Part shown: in pieces, positions 1 through 11,965 of the stretch
Position numbering within the stretch: position 1 is the stretch's first letter
Layout of the letters: each line of letters opens with the position of its first letter
Assembly (NCBI GenBank): GCA_015501075.1
Contig: JADNYJ010000040.1
Span: 1-64,000 of the forward strand
Direction of reading: 5' to 3'
Source of the DNA: Gymnopilus junonius
Taxonomy: Eukaryota; Basidiomycota; Agaricomycetes; Agaricales; Galerinaceae
DNA: 64,000 nucleotides
The notes under the pieces: generated by a model
What the model was told of the DNA's origin: nothing
Seen by the model: the letters and a program-made list of their open reading frames with translations, nothing else
Databases searched by the model: none
Translations under genes and position numbers: made by a program

Positions 1-1343
1 CACACCTGGGCTGGCAAAAGAGTCACTGGACAGTTTCTGTGCTTCTCTACTTGGTCATAAGCACAGCGGTAGCAAAAAACATATCCCGAAGGTAAAGCGG
101 TCGCATTATTGATATGATTCTTGCAAATGGGACATTTTCCATATGCCCTCTTGTCAAATCCAATCCCCTGTGGATGTGGCGGCAACATACTCGGCGGTGG
201 TATAGCTGGTCCTTGTGGAGAAGTAGACAATGAACGAGCTGGCGAGCCAGGAGAATACCACCACTCCAAAAACTTAATGAAAAAAATTGCTGTAGGCAAC
301 AGAAGTCGCAGGGAGTCCAATAACAACCGTGGTAGGGTAAGAATGAGCCGTCGAAAACGAGCCAATAGACTGCTACGTATTTCAGGCATTGCCTTCTGAG
401 ATGCCAAACTGGCAGCATTCTGCAGCAATGATTTTAGTTGGCTTTCAAGAATAGAAATGATGCTCCCTACATAATCTTCAATCCCAAGCCGCCGTACGTC
501 TACGCCTATCCAGTTTAACCACGGCCTGTAAGAAGGTGCCCTGTCAAAGAGATAACCAACGTTCCAGAGAAGTAGCCAAAGCTCAATGGCCGTATTAAGA
601 TAGGGGTATATGGCTTTGAAAGCACGCCTGAACTGTCCTCGGAGACTCTAGTAAATCTAAGCTTCGCTTATCCGTTTACGCATGTCCTTAAGCTGACCTG
701 GTCTGATAAAGCCTGAAGGCGTCGCGTGTCCAATCCTTCGTCCACTACATCTGAGCTTACACCACCACCAAGCTCCTCAAAGTAGTCTTGGGCCTTGGCT
801 CTGATATAAGGGATACAGATCTATATGATATTTGTTGTCAGAGATAGCATCAACAGTATAGAGAAACCAACCAAAAAAAAAAGAGAACGCTGGATCTCCT
901 GGCTTCTCAACGCTTCCCCCTCGAGCGTACCTCCAACCGCGGCTTTAGCCCTCTCAGGTTCAATGTATGGTCTGCGCCTCCGTTTCAAACCATAGAAATT
1001 TTCGGCGAACGACGCGTCTACAAAAATTAGGAAGTATTTTGAACAGAAGCGACATGAAGTACGCACTGTACTTTCTTAAATAGTGTCTCTCCACAATGAG
1101 CATGATAAGAGCATAGAATTCTTCATGACGGTTGACAATTCGCAGAAGGTAGCGAGGGTAACGTTGTGCGAAGACCTGGATATATTGAATATTGAACTCT
1201 TTGGGATGTCAAAGTCAATGCTACATTACCGCCAAGACGTATTTGAGAGCAGGTTGCAAGAGATCTCTCAATTGCTCCTGTGCGAGGAGTTCGAACAGTG
1301 AAGGTTTAAGAGGGTCTGCGCCAACATCATTGAAGAATTCCAT
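1..1343 (-). CDS. PEX12: Peroxisome assembly protein 12 (PEX12), C-terminus cut by window edge
   Basis: PEX12 is a peroxisomal membrane RING-type protein that, with PEX2 and PEX10, ubiquitinates the import receptor PEX5. Five exons read cleanly: about 1343-1230, 1175-1067, 1017-872, 820-698 and 647 to the window edge. The N-terminus starts [20 protein letters not shown]. The middle carries [18 protein letters not shown] and [14 protein letters not shown], then [17 protein letters not shown], all hallmarks of the Pex2/Pex12 N-terminal membrane domain. The zinc-finger region reads [20 protein letters not shown] followed by CYRC and CPVT. As in other PEX12 proteins it has fewer zinc ligands than a canonical RING. 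Only the last residues lie outside the window. It is divergent from the UPF0303 gene. The start is the first ATG of the conserved frame. Confidence 0.95.
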
Positions 1344-1883
1344 TGGTAGCCTCAGTTATTTCTGATGGTTTACGATGCGTCAGATATTCAAATTTCTAAT
1401 CATCGTCCACTGGGCTGCGTTACTTTGAGGAGAGGATTCAATTCGAATGACGCGCCTGGGGCTGTAAACTGTCGTGACCGGCAAGAGATAGCCGGGGTCA
1501 AGCTTGGTAAACTGGCAATTTCCGTACGAGAACCAGTATGTACAATATTATGAAACTCCTCATGTCTCCGTGTTTTTGACAAAATTAAAATGATAATCTA
1601 GTCTCCAATTCCTGTAAGGACTCCAATTCACCAGTCGTGTCCTGTAACATCATCAAACCTGCAGGAGACCACGAACTCGATGCCGGCCTCGACGTTGACA
1701 CGCAGACAGAACACATGATTTGAGTATTGATTACAACCTGCAAACCTGCAGATTATGTTCATTTAGGTAAAATGCGAACTATTGAAGAAACCATCTTAAC
1801 ATCACACCCATCCAAAGCAATTCTCTGAGCACTACATCTTTCTTACTGCTGTGTTTTACTTCATGTTTGAGGGGCTACTCAAC
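1344..1883. promoter_or_regulatory. Intergenic region between divergent PEX12 and UPF0303-family genes
   Basis: These 540 bases separate two divergent start codons and must contain both promoters. I see no coding exon on either strand and no clear TATA box or repeat. Short open frames here have no recognisable family features. Confidence 0.5.
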
Positions 1884-2829
1884 ATGCCCCCATCCGATGC
1901 TGAACTCGCTTCTCAAACGCTGTTAGAAGAAGGAAGATATCGGTTTTCATCTTTCTCTTCAACAGACGCAGTGACCTTGGTGAGATGCCAGGCCTGATCC
2001 TTATACTCTGGAGATTGTCTTCATGAAACATGGATAGGGCCTTTCTTTGAGAAAAAGATTTCGAGCTTCTTCGCGTCATGGCAAAGGGAAGGGGCTCGTC
2101 ATATCGATACAGACGATTGTTGGTCACACTTTATTCGCTTGTACAGTCGGTGATTTGGGAGATGCAAGTGGAATAGGCGACGTCAGTTTGGATAGCTGGG
2201 CATGCCTAGAGAGCATGATAGGTACGGTCAGACGAACAGGGCACTCGAGCTTCTACGTGGAAAAAGGGTGAGCGCAATGAGCAAGAGTTCTCAACAATCT
2301 GGAATGCAGGGCGAATTTTCTCGAGTTAAAGGAGGGGGTAAGCTGTTCGCCACTTCTGTCAAGTTCTGATTGTAAACTATTTTTCTCTGTATATAGCATT
2401 TCCAATATGGCTGGAGGTTGTATTACCCTGATCAGAAATAGGATATTTGTTGATCACTTCTAGCAGAACGCGTTTTGCTGCCCAATCGCAGTGGCTGCAT
2501 GTTATTCAGGGTCTTCGCAAGAGGATCACAGCGTGAGTTTGCTATTTATCGTTCTCGTAGTTTGCATGTTCACGCAGGGGATACTAGCTGGTATCAACAA
2601 CGATCCGCGATTACTTGGCCAAGTTGCGACGAAACAGCCGAACTGCGCCAACATTGCCCGAGGAGCCCGTGCCTACACCTCATCGACAAGAAAGCAGAGT
2701 AATTATATGGAATCAATATTTCGTACGCAAGCTTACGCATAAATACAGGAATGGCTACCGGATCCACCAGCATCCAATGAATTTGAAAAGAGGCCCGAAT
2801 CTCCCTTCGACCGCCACGAAGAGCATTGA
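1884..2829 (+). CDS. UPF0303 / haem-degrading-domain protein (YBR137W-like), with one apparent 1-nt deletion
   Basis: The family is small and cytosolic, related to HbpS/GlcG. The yeast member YBR137W is linked to the Get tail-anchor pathway, but the biochemical role is unsettled. Exon 1 begins MPPSDAELASQTLLEEGRYR. After an intron with acceptor GGATAG the frame continues GLSLRKRFRASSRHGKGKG, then GHSSFYVEKG. The family normally continues KGMSAM. Here AAA GGG runs into TGA at 2269-2271, and the expected MSAMSKSSQQSG lies one base out of frame, so a base seems to be missing near 2266-2270. Later exons give GGAFPIWLE, CCPIAVAACYSGSSQEDH and RDYLAKLRR, the strongest family signatures. A last intron (GTAATT...ATACAG) gives a plausible end at 2829. 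The gene converges on RIM1 with a 29-bp gap. The family call is firm, the C-terminal exon less so. Confidence 0.85.
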
Positions 2830-2858
2830 AGGATGCAAGCAATTCGCCGTGCCCGCGA

Positions 2859-3530
2859 CTAGATGAAAGGCTTCTCTTCTCCAGCTTGTTCTGCATGTTC
2901 CGCCTCTTGTTTTGGATAATTGAGTACACGAATACTTTCTAGATGACGGTGAATACACAAGGAACAAATTCAACAAAAAGAGCTAACCATGTCGGAGGAA
3001 AATTTGGCGTTGCCCTTGAGGTGTAGAAGGGTCCGCCTCCGGTTCGGGTTCTCGCAATTCGAAAGACGTCTCCACGTAAACTCTACTCCCTTTCTTCAAT
3101 GTGCGCAAATATTTGTTAGGAAACTCATTGAAAGATAGCACTCTATGAAAAGTTGATGTGGCGGGACGACGTTCTGCATGCCTCAGGATGTGTACGTGAT
3201 TCAGAAGTAAGGTCATGCTCACCTCCATTCGCATCTGGTGGTGGTGGACTATTTTTTGTTGCGACAGTGTAACTTGGACGCGATTAAGTATGAAATAAGG
3301 TAATTGGGGAAGGAAACATACGCAATAAATTCTTTGTCATTTTTGGTGAATCGACTTTCTGGGTCTTTCACTAGGTAGCCAATGAGGGTGAGCTTAGAGA
3401 GGTCACTGGCGCGACTTGGGGAGGATGAAAAGGCCTACTTAACGTGAGACAGGGATGCGCAAAAATGTAACGAAATACGTACGCGCGCAGATAAAGAACG
3501 TGTAGCTTGGGCTCTGATGGCAGAAAACAT
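2859..3530 (-). CDS. RIM1: Mitochondrial single-stranded DNA-binding protein (RIM1/mtSSB)
   Basis: This is a bacterial-type SSB that coats single-stranded mtDNA during replication. Five short exons were joined. Exon 1 is a presequence-like start, MFSAIRAQATRSLSAR, rich in Arg and Ser. Exon 2 carries LSKLTLIGYLVKDPESR and NDKEF. The OB-fold core follows with STFHRVLSFNEFPNKYLRTL, KKGSRVYVETSFELREPEPE and PQGQRQIFLRHE. The last exon ends in a short acidic tail and stops at 2859-2861. Length is about 145 residues, normal for fungal mtSSB. No acidic interaction tail like that of bacterial SSB is seen. Its start codon is 160 bp from that of HBS1 on the other strand. Confidence 0.94.
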
Positions 3531-3689
3531 ATCGAGAATAGTTCAGCAGTGCAGAAGGTTCTTGACAGTCGTGTCGCAGAAAGTTTATGGGTGTTTTGTA
3601 GTTGTTTGGCAGTGGCCTTGACAATCAGGCTCTCAGGCAGAATTGTCCCCAAATAGTATCTACTGATCTGTTCACGAACTATTCCTATC

Positions 3690-6600
3690 ATGTCGAGGCA
3701 TAGGGACATACGGAATATCAATATTGCAGGTAATAGTACTCTCTAGTTCATAAACGCATCACTGAACCTGTGCATTCCAGATGAGCTCGATGATGATGCT
3801 TTGTCCGATGGTGGTGAAGAAGAAATGACATCTGAGCAACAAGGTCTGCACGAAACTGCACTCCTGGCATTTGTACAAGCTGAATTCGCCCAAGCACAAA
3901 TGAACGATGCGCTTGATCAAGTAAAATTGGTTATCGGTAACAAAGCCCAGTCCGGACTCTCCGACAATGCCATAAGAGACGTGCTTTGGGAATACTACTT
4001 TGACGTTGAAAAAACGGTCCAATGGGCACTTGGTTCGTCGATTCTTGAGCAATTGTTCTCAGTCTTATCAGTAAACCAGAGGAGCTTGAAAGGATACTTG
4101 CTAAGGAGCGCAAAAAAGGTAAGCGTCGCGTTTCACCCTTCATACACCCCCCTTTTTGCTTTGGTTATTCTTTGTCTGGAAGGACACGTTACTTCTGAGA
4201 AGGTGCATTTCTTCTCTACGCTTTCGCTCAGATCTGGTACAAGAATCCTACTTAATCATATTCTCTATGACAAGGAAACGACAACGCGAGAGAGCCCTCG
4301 TTGGATCTGCAGGAAGGTGCATCGTTTATGTATCAACACCAAAACCAGTCCGGAGATCTATGTTACACGGATGGTGATGGTGACCAGAGTTTCGATGACG
4401 AATCAACGCGGCCACGCCTTCCATCTATCTTCCTTGCTCAGCAGCAGCCAGGGTTTGACAATCAAGCCTACTTAGCCGTTCCACCCTCTCCTCGTATAAA
4501 CAGACTTAGTACGATAACGGAAAGAACTGAAAGAACTGAGCCATCGATGCTCTATCGCCCTCGTCAGCAATCTATGATCCCAAATACACCACGATCCTTT
4601 GTCTCGAGCGATACAACAGATTATGGAAAGGAGTTAGGTAAGTCCGTACCTTTTGTGAAGTGTTCTTTCACCTCTTACTGACAGATGCGCACTTTCGTTA
4701 TTAATTAGATCCAAACACTAGTGGGGCGTCACCATCTGGGTCGGCAATACAAAGGTTATCCACGTACGATCCACCTCCTTCTAATTCTTCAACAATTTCC
4801 CCGGACCATCAACCATACCCTATGACGGCTAGCGAACCCCTTTCGTCGCTCCGCACTATACCTTCAATCCCGGACTTGAACTCCAAGTCAAGCACTCAAC
4901 CCTTTCCTCAAGACCCTATTCCTGTCCCATCGTTATCTAACAAGTCGCATTCCAAGTTGTCCAAATTGGCTAGTTCACGGGCCAGTATGTCTACGAAGAG
5001 TGAAAGCTCAAGGTCATCGGGTACCTCAGTGACAGGATCAATTAAAACCTTTCCCGCTCTCCGGCCCTCTGCTCAGTCAGAGAGACCCCCGAGTTCCGTC
5101 GCCTCCTCTAAAGAACTTCCTCCTACTCCCTCCATCTCCTCTTCTTCCAACCTCCAATCGTCGACCTCATCACTTGTGCGAAAGGCCATTCAGACTGCGC
5201 TGGAACTTGAAGCGGGAGACAAAGAGGCGACGCCGATACCCTCAGGGCTTGTATCTACAGTGGCTTCCATGCCTTCAGACCGAGCAAGAACCCCAACTCC
5301 GACTAACCCTGGCCCCCTTCAGAATGTTTTGGAAGTCAAGCCACCGTCAACGCCAAGTCGCCCCCTTTCTAAGCTGGCATTACTCGCTCAGCAAAAGGCC
5401 GAAGCAGCCAACAAATATCCGCCCTCGCTGCAGACGCCTGCGTCCGAACTTTCTTCTTCCCGCCCTCTTTCCAAACTCGCAACACTAGCTCAGCAGAAAG
5501 TCGACGCAACTAGGGTTCCCAAGCTTCCCAAAACAACCACGGAATACCTCACTCCCATAGCCAATGGGCCTTCTGTAACAACTGCGATCACTACCTCTTA
5601 CCAGTCTCTATACAGTCTGACTGATCCGTCGCGATCTAATGTAATCCCCAAACTAAATGTTGTGCCTCTTCAATCACCTATTGGGACATCCCCTTCGGAC
5701 GCTAAGCCTTCCAAATTGGCTATGAAAATTAAGCGAGCGGGCGAAAAAACACCAGCAAGCCCAGGGTTCCCCTCAGAAGGCGATATTGAGCACCCTATAT
5801 CTCCCATCTTCCGGCCCAAATCAACGTCCGCACGTGCGTTGCCTTCTGCATTCGCCTCTGTGCTCGTCGATAATAACATAATTTTCCGAGATAAAGTGAA
5901 ATCCAAAGAGGCGAGACGCAGGAAGGAGAAAAGACGCAAGGAGGTTGAGACTTCTATGGACGAGTCGCATAAAACTCGCCAACACCCTGACTCGCCTTTC
6001 AATGGAGAAAGCTTGCCTCGCTCAACTTTTACATTCGATGGTCCCAGTCCAGACGACATTGTCCTTAACGCTCGCAAAAGGACTGTGCACTCATTGAAGA
6101 CCCTGTCATCCATACCATCTTCTAAGACACCTACTGGGACTCGGAAATCTTGATTTCTTAATCACATCTACATTTCTTTTCTTCCCCCTTTGTTCCTTTC
6201 TTTTTTAAAAGTTGCCATGTAATAATTTATTTTAACAGCTGCGAAAGAGCGCGAAAAGGCTTTGAAATTAGCACAAAATTCTGCTGGAAGTTCCCGTGCA
6301 ACAACTCCAGTCGGCGCAGCAAAAGGAGCCAAGAAGTCATCTATTGGAATTTCTACACCCGTTAGAAGGGCGGCCAACGACCAACAAAATTTGGATCTGG
6401 CAGGTTTGAACTTAGACGATAAAACTGATCAGTCCGAAATTGCAGAAGAACCTCCAAAGATGAGTCTAAGTAGAGAAAAGGTCCTTGAAGAAGCGAAGCG
6501 CGCCCTCGAAAACGAGTCCCACGGAGCAAAGCAAAGAATCAGCATCGTTGTAATCGGTAAGCCGTCTGTTCCTGAATTTCGGTCTTGATAATTGCTTGCT

Positions 6601-8249
6601 TTAGGTCACGTCGACGCGGGCAAGTCAACGCTCATGGGACGCCTCTTGTACGAGCTAGGTAGGCTAGACGAAAAGACAGGAGAACAAATGAGAGAGGGAG
6701 TGATAAAATCGGCAAAAGTAGTTTTAGCTGGGCCTGGGGGCTTGATGGAACGATTGAAGAACGGGAAAGGTGAAGACATAGACAAAATTTTTTGAGAAAT
6801 ATCTGACTGGCTTTGCAGAGGAATAACCATGGACATTGCATTACAATCACTAGAGACCCTTCACAGACGTATAACTGTCTGGATGCTCCGGGACACAAAG
6901 ACTTTATTCCGAACATGATTTCTGGAGCATCAGAGGCAGACACTGCACTTCTTGTGGTGGACGCTGGAGTAGGAGAATTCGAGGCTGGTTTTCAGAGAAA
7001 TGGACAAACTCGCGAACATCTACTTCTCGTTCGCAGTTTGGGTGTCTCGCAAGTTGTCGTGGCAGTTAATAAACTTGATCAGGTCTGCAGAAACACACAA
7101 CTTTCGGCGTCGTGAGATTCATTGATTATACTATCAGGTGGAATGGAGCAAGAGCCGCTATGAAGAAATATGCGCCGAGTTAAAACCTTTCTTGGCACAG
7201 TCGGGCTTTCAGCCGTCCAAGGCCAAATTTGTACCTGTTGCCGCAATGGAAGGTGTTAACCTTGTTGATCGGGAGGGTGCTACTGCTATTCCACTTTCGG
7301 AGTGGTACAATGGTCCAACACTTGTTGACTTACTAGGTGAGTCTAGCTAGGCCTGATAGTTTTGACTGCCATATCTTAGACCTTGGATAAGATGAATTAG
7401 TTCCTCCTGTTCGAGATATATATTCACCAGTCCGAATTCCAATATCCAATGTGTTCAAGCGACAAAGTTCTGGCGCGTTTGTCACTGGCAGGATTTGTGG
7501 AGGTATAGTTCAAGTTGCGAGAAACTCCGGGTATTGCCAGGAGACGAAACGGCAATAGTTAAAGGTAAATATCCTGATTATCAGAGTGTTCTTCTTATCA
7601 AAGTGTACAGCTATCGAGATTGAAGACCAACCCGTACCATGGGCAGCATCGGGCTCGAACGTGTCCCTTTCCTTGGTGTCGATTGACCCCGTCAATGTAA
7701 ACGTTGGGAGCGTGCTCTGTCCTCCGAGTGATCTGGTGCCCCTGGCGACAATATTCACTGCCAGGATCGTTGTATTCGACATCCAAGTACCGATAACTGC
7801 AGGAGCATCGGTAGAGATAATAAATGAACTTGATTTGATTGCAGTTGCTCATGAAGTTTAGGTTGAACTATTTCATCATTCGCGAGACGTCCCGGCCACT
7901 ACAACCAAGCTCATCTCCGTCATAGATCGTGGAAGTGGGAAAGTACTGAAAGCAAATCCTAGGTGAGACACATTGAAGCTAGAGCAACTTTTCATCTGAT
8001 CAGCTTGAAGATTCCTTACAAAAGGATCATCAGCGGAGGTTCAAATTACGTTGAGGAGCAACCAACTCGGTGGTATATCATCGACTGCCAGAGGGATCCC
8101 ACTAGAAAAATTTTCGACGAACAAGGATATGGGTAGAATCTTGATGCGAAGAGGCGGTGAAACCATTGCTGCTGGTAAGAAATACGGCCTATCAACCCAT
8201 AACCTTTTCTCATATTTTTCTAGGTATCGTTTTAGAAATCAGTGGCTAG
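3690..8249 (+). CDS. HBS1: HBS1 family translational GTPase (ribosome rescue), dual HBS1/SKI7 locus; three apparent 1-nt deletions
   Basis: HBS1 works with Dom34/Pelota to free stalled ribosomes. A 40-nt first exon ([13 protein letters not shown]) splices to [16 protein letters not shown] and the HBS1-N helical domain ([31 protein letters not shown]). The exon ending YGKEL at 4637 can splice to a long exon that stops at 6153 (SKI7-like form) or, in the same phase, to 6239, giving the GTPase form. GTPase motifs are [33 protein letters not shown] and NKLDQ, then domains II and III to the stop at 8247-8249. Three places in the GTPase half need one extra base to keep conserved residues in frame: about 6678-6682, 6877-6881 and 7515-7520. 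The introns near 4031-4080 and 4118-4274 are not fully resolved. Flanking identity is so high that a sequence error or very recent lesion is likely. Confidence 0.93.
4709..6153 (+). other. SKI7-like: SKI7-like alternative terminal exon of HBS1
   Basis: This exon opens at acceptor TTAATTAG and stays open for about 480 codons to TGA at 6151-6153, with no good donor near its end. It is Ser/Pro-rich and contains repeated SKLA-type motifs: [36 protein letters not shown] and [14 protein letters not shown]. Near the C-terminus it has [18 protein letters not shown], which resembles, as I recall it, a PSPDD motif shared by SKI7-like isoforms. In several fungi and in human HBS1L, alternative splicing of one gene gives an HBS1 GTPase and a SKI7-like exosome adaptor. 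The layout here fits that design. The splice choice itself is inferred. Confidence 0.75.
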
Positions 8250-8497
8250 GCTGGCAAAAGGATCATATTGAATAAGAAATAATGGGACAAGTTGGACCGG
8301 ACATTATACTTAAATGCTAAAGAAACCACAAATAGTAATGTACAGTAACGGAAATGCGCAACATACGTTGATAAGTGAGAAAATACTGGACAGAAGAAGA
8401 AAACCAAGAAAATCCAGTCCTGAAGTCATCCGAGTACGTAGTCGTTATGAAGGTATAAAGAAAATAGAAAAGAAGAGAGATCCAAGGAGAGATCCAA

Positions 8498-10673
8498 CTA
8501 CTTTTCTTTCTCCTTCTCTTTGTCGTGATGGAAGATATTCTTCAACTTGCCGAATATCGAGGTTCTCTTCTTACGCGAGTTAGACTTGGCAGATGGTGAC
8601 TCAGTGGCAGACGGCGATTCCGAAGTGGAGGGGAATGATTGTCCATTCTTTGCAGGAGTCGGAATTCCTTCGTTAGTAGCAGGCTTCTCTGGGGTTTCTT
8701 CTTTAACCTCAAGAGCTGGTTCCGCTTCGACAGCAGCCTTAGCAGGCTCGGAAGGTGTCTGGGTCGTCGGTTTGGCGACCTCTTTTTGGGATGCGGGCGC
8801 GGCTTCCTCAGCCTGCGTGAAGATAGGCGCACCCTCTGCTTCTGGAGACGGTGTGGCAGCAATAGGCGCGGCGTGCTCTTCTTTCAGGCCCTCAGACTCC
8901 GATTCCTCGACGACAGGTGAAGGGTTCGGCTGAACAGCAGGAGCAGGCGACTCAACGACGGCCACCTCTGTAGGAGGCGGTACTGCTACGGCAAGGCCAA
9001 CTTCTTCTGGTTTTACGTCCATGACAGCATCTGGTTCAGTGGGAACAGGAGCGGTTTCTTCCTTTGCAGATTCCTCTGCCTTTACTTGCTCTGCTACAGC
9101 AACCACAGGAGCAGACTCCTGAACAGTAGGCTCCGCTGGCTTCTTGTCAGCGGGGGGTTCAACAACGGCAACCTTTTTTTCTTGAGCTGGTTCTTCTGTC
9201 TTGCTTTCAGTAGCAACTTCCTCGGTGGTCGGAACAGCGGTAGGCTTAGCGTCTGCAGCAGGCTCGGGCGCCAAAGGATCCTCTGTTTTCTCCTCGGCAA
9301 CTGGCTCCTCTGAAATCGCTCTTTGCTCCGGAGCAGTGGATGCGTCTGCACCGACTTCAGTAACAGGCTCTTCAACAGTAGAAGTCGCAATACCAGAGGG
9401 TTCCTCCACTGTGACTTCGGACGTGGGGTTCTCAACAACTAGTGTAGGAGCTGATTCCTCCTTGCTAGCCTCTTGTTCGGCGGGGGTTTCAGTCTTTGTA
9501 TCCGATTCTCCCACTGCTGGCGTGTTAGCAACAGCAGGTGAGTGCGTCGAAGGCGCCGACTCTTCAACAACGGCGGAGGCACCGCTGACAGGTGCAGTGG
9601 CTTCTGTGTTGTTTTCCGGAGCGTTGACAGGAGAAATCATAATGGGCACAAGAGGGGCGACGGTGGACGCGGGCGTATTTAAACTGGTTATATGCGCGGC
9701 AGTTGGGGGAGCGGGTTCAGGAGGGAGATCGGCGGACTTTTGACCGGCGGGGAGTGTGAATGCGTCGCCCGGTTTCGGTGTCGGAATTGCAATCTAAATT
9801 GGAAAAAGAGACATAAACGTCAATAAAAAATGTCTTGTCGAAATATATTGAAATTGAGACAAAGTAAACAAAGTAGGACAATATTTCCTTACCTTTTGCA
9901 AATTGATCGGATCCACGCCGACCACGCTGTGCATCGCGGCTCCAAGTCCGGATGCTACATAGTCCAGAGCGGACAAGGTGCCGTCGCGTGCGGCGATAGT
10001 ATCTGCAAGATCTGCAAGCAGTTGTGGATAACCAGCTGGATCTTTAGGCTCGAGATTAGGAGCTGCTGAGGCATTATTCTCACCCTCTTTATGCTCCGGA
10101 TAGGCGACCTCTTCCTGTCGTGCTGCAGATGTTTCTGCAGGCTTCCCTTCAGCATCTTGTGTAGCTACTGTATGCCCATTGGTGGGGCGGCCATTGGTAA
10201 TGGGCTCAGCGACCTCCTTTACGGGTGTTTCTAAAGCTACAGAATCGACGATAGCTGACGCAATAGCCGTGGGTGCGGGTTCAGGCTCAGCAGGCTTTGT
10301 AGGCGCAGTAAATACATTATTGACGAAACCACCAGGATCTGTCTCTGTTGGTTGATCCTCGTGGGTGACCCACCGCCCATCGACGACAAACTTGTACTTG
10401 ATCTTTTGGCCCCAAGGTATTTTCGTCGTCCCCTCGAACCCAGACTGGGTCCTCGTGAGAGGCGTTGACGCAGACCACTACGACACAATAATATTAGCCC
10501 ATTAGGAGCCGTAGAATGGAATTTATATTCACTGACGTCGTCGAAAGTACCAGTGACGATGACCGAGTTGGGTTCCGTGTGCGGCCTTTATTAGGCGGGT
10601 CAGGGGTGATGAAATTCAAATGCCAATGCACGCACCAAATAAACGGTACTTGGTAGAGGTCAACGTTGGCCAT
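8498..10673 (-). CDS. CBM48/AMPK1-type glycogen-binding domain protein with long acidic Ala/Glu/Pro-rich tail
   Basis: Four exons encode an N-terminal AMPK-beta-like carbohydrate-binding module: MANVDLYQVPFIW joins PHTEPNSVIVTGTFDDW, WSASTPLTRTQSGFEGTTK and KYKFVVDGRWVTHEDQPTET, followed by DPGGFVNNVFTAP. The rest, roughly 500 residues, is low-complexity and rich in Glu, Pro, Ala, Val and Thr. It ends with a basic patch (SNSRKKRTSIFGKLKNIFHH) and a Lys/Glu run. The architecture resembles yeast Mdg1/Crp1, which pair this domain with a disordered tail. Crp1 binds cruciform DNA and Mdg1 acts in pheromone signalling, so function cannot be read from the fold alone. The gene converges on HBS1 with a 248-bp gap that shows no other gene. 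Start codons of this gene and the methyltransferase are 162 bp apart. Confidence 0.85.
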
Positions 10674-10835
10674 GGTGAGGGACAAGGAAGTCGAACACGA
10701 GAGACTTGGCGAATGGGACCACGGTTGTAGTTTTGATATGTTTGCTTTCGGCGATTTATGTACGTACAAGAGGATATGAATTTCTGTCTATAATTAGACC
10801 TAAAGCTTAATCTTGTATTTCATTCATCTAATCTC

Positions 10836-11965
10836 ATGCTCGAGCTCGACACAAGTCTGCCTTGTGGCGACATCGCTCAGGAGGAGCAGCTCGACCACCT
10901 CGATCCTCTCCGCCATCTTAAGGACGACACCGAGCTCGAGGGCATCATATCATCTGATGGCCTCACCAGACCCTCCGCCTCCGTATCCGAACTCCTCACT
11001 GCTCTCCCAGAGCAATCCCATTCAGTTGAAGATGGTCTCCTCAAGCTCTCATTCACTCACCGCTGGGACTCACCACCCCGGCTCTTGTCAATTTCATTAG
11101 TAGTGGACGCTGCACCGGGTTGTGGAGGGCTTGCTTGGCCTGCGGGACAGGTACGCTTGTAATTTTTCCTTTGCAACTCTGCTAATTGATCTGGCATAGA
11201 TCCTTGCAAATTATCTTGTTCAAAAAGGACCCAAATACATCAAAGGAAAGACTGTTCTTGAACTCGGAAGTGGCACCGGGCTCGTCGGCCTCGCAGTTGG
11301 TGCGCTGGGAGATGCAAAAGTACTGATAACAGATCAGGCGTCCGTTAGCTTTCTTCTTTACTGGTCCTGTTTTACCGTGATATTAACTTTCAATGTCATC
11401 TTTTTCTGTGCTCATATCAGCCCTCTTCTCTCGATCATGCGAAGTAATGTCTCTTTGAACAATCTGCAGGAAAGAGTCATGGTGGCAGAGCTCAATTGGT
11501 TGGTAATTCTCTGCAATGGAATTCTGAAGCCTTCGTAACTTTGATCAAGGGGATCTCCCATCCCGGCTGATATACCTCCGCCAGATATCATATTAGCTGC
11601 CGACTGTGTATACTTCGAGCCTGCATTCCCCCTTCTCATACAGACACTGAGGGACCTCTCCAACTCAAATACAGAGATCCTATTCTGCTACAAGAAGAGG
11701 AGAAAGGTATTTGGTCAATACTTACTTTTGGTACGTCACTGCTGAAGTGGGTTGCTCTATTTCAGGCCGACAAACGGTTTTTTACAATGCTGAAGAAAAC
11801 ATTCGCATGGAAAGAGGTGGAAAATTTCCATATTTTGGTTTCTGATTGCCATTGATCTGAAAAACTGTTAAGGTTTCGGATGATCCTAATCGACAAATAT
11901 ATAGTCGTGAAGCGATAACCCTTGTTCGCTTGTTCAAGTTGAAATCGTCGAATGGTAGTCCATAA
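10836..11965 (+). CDS. METTL21/EFM-type protein-lysine N-methyltransferase
   Basis: This is a seven-beta-strand SAM-dependent methyltransferase of the METTL21/methyltransferase-16 family, whose members methylate lysines on elongation factors or chaperones. Six exons join cleanly. Motif I is VLELGSGTGLVGLAVGALGD, followed by VLITDQ and NVSLNNL. The family motif reads LAADCVYFEPAFPLL, and the end is ILFCYKKRRK then DKRFFTML and FKLKSSNGSP. The WPAG motif just before motif I (CGGLAWPAGQ) resembles the EFM6 subgroup best, so EFM6 is my leading guess. The substrate cannot be told from sequence. The start is the first ATG of the frame, MLELDTSLPCGDIAQEEQL. The gene converges on BOL3. Confidence 0.85.

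Noticed and set aside
6678..7520. Programmed frameshifting or tiny introns in HBS1
   Set aside because: The sites carry no recognisable slippery signal, each needs a gained base, and introns would have to be under 25 nt within conserved residues. Sequence error is simpler.
9201..9743. 180-codon plus-strand frame and others opposite the CBM48 gene
   Set aside because: Shadow of the Glu/Ala/Pro-rich exon; Ser/Val/Gly-rich translation mirrors its codons. The minus strand has a continuous spliced CBM48 protein.
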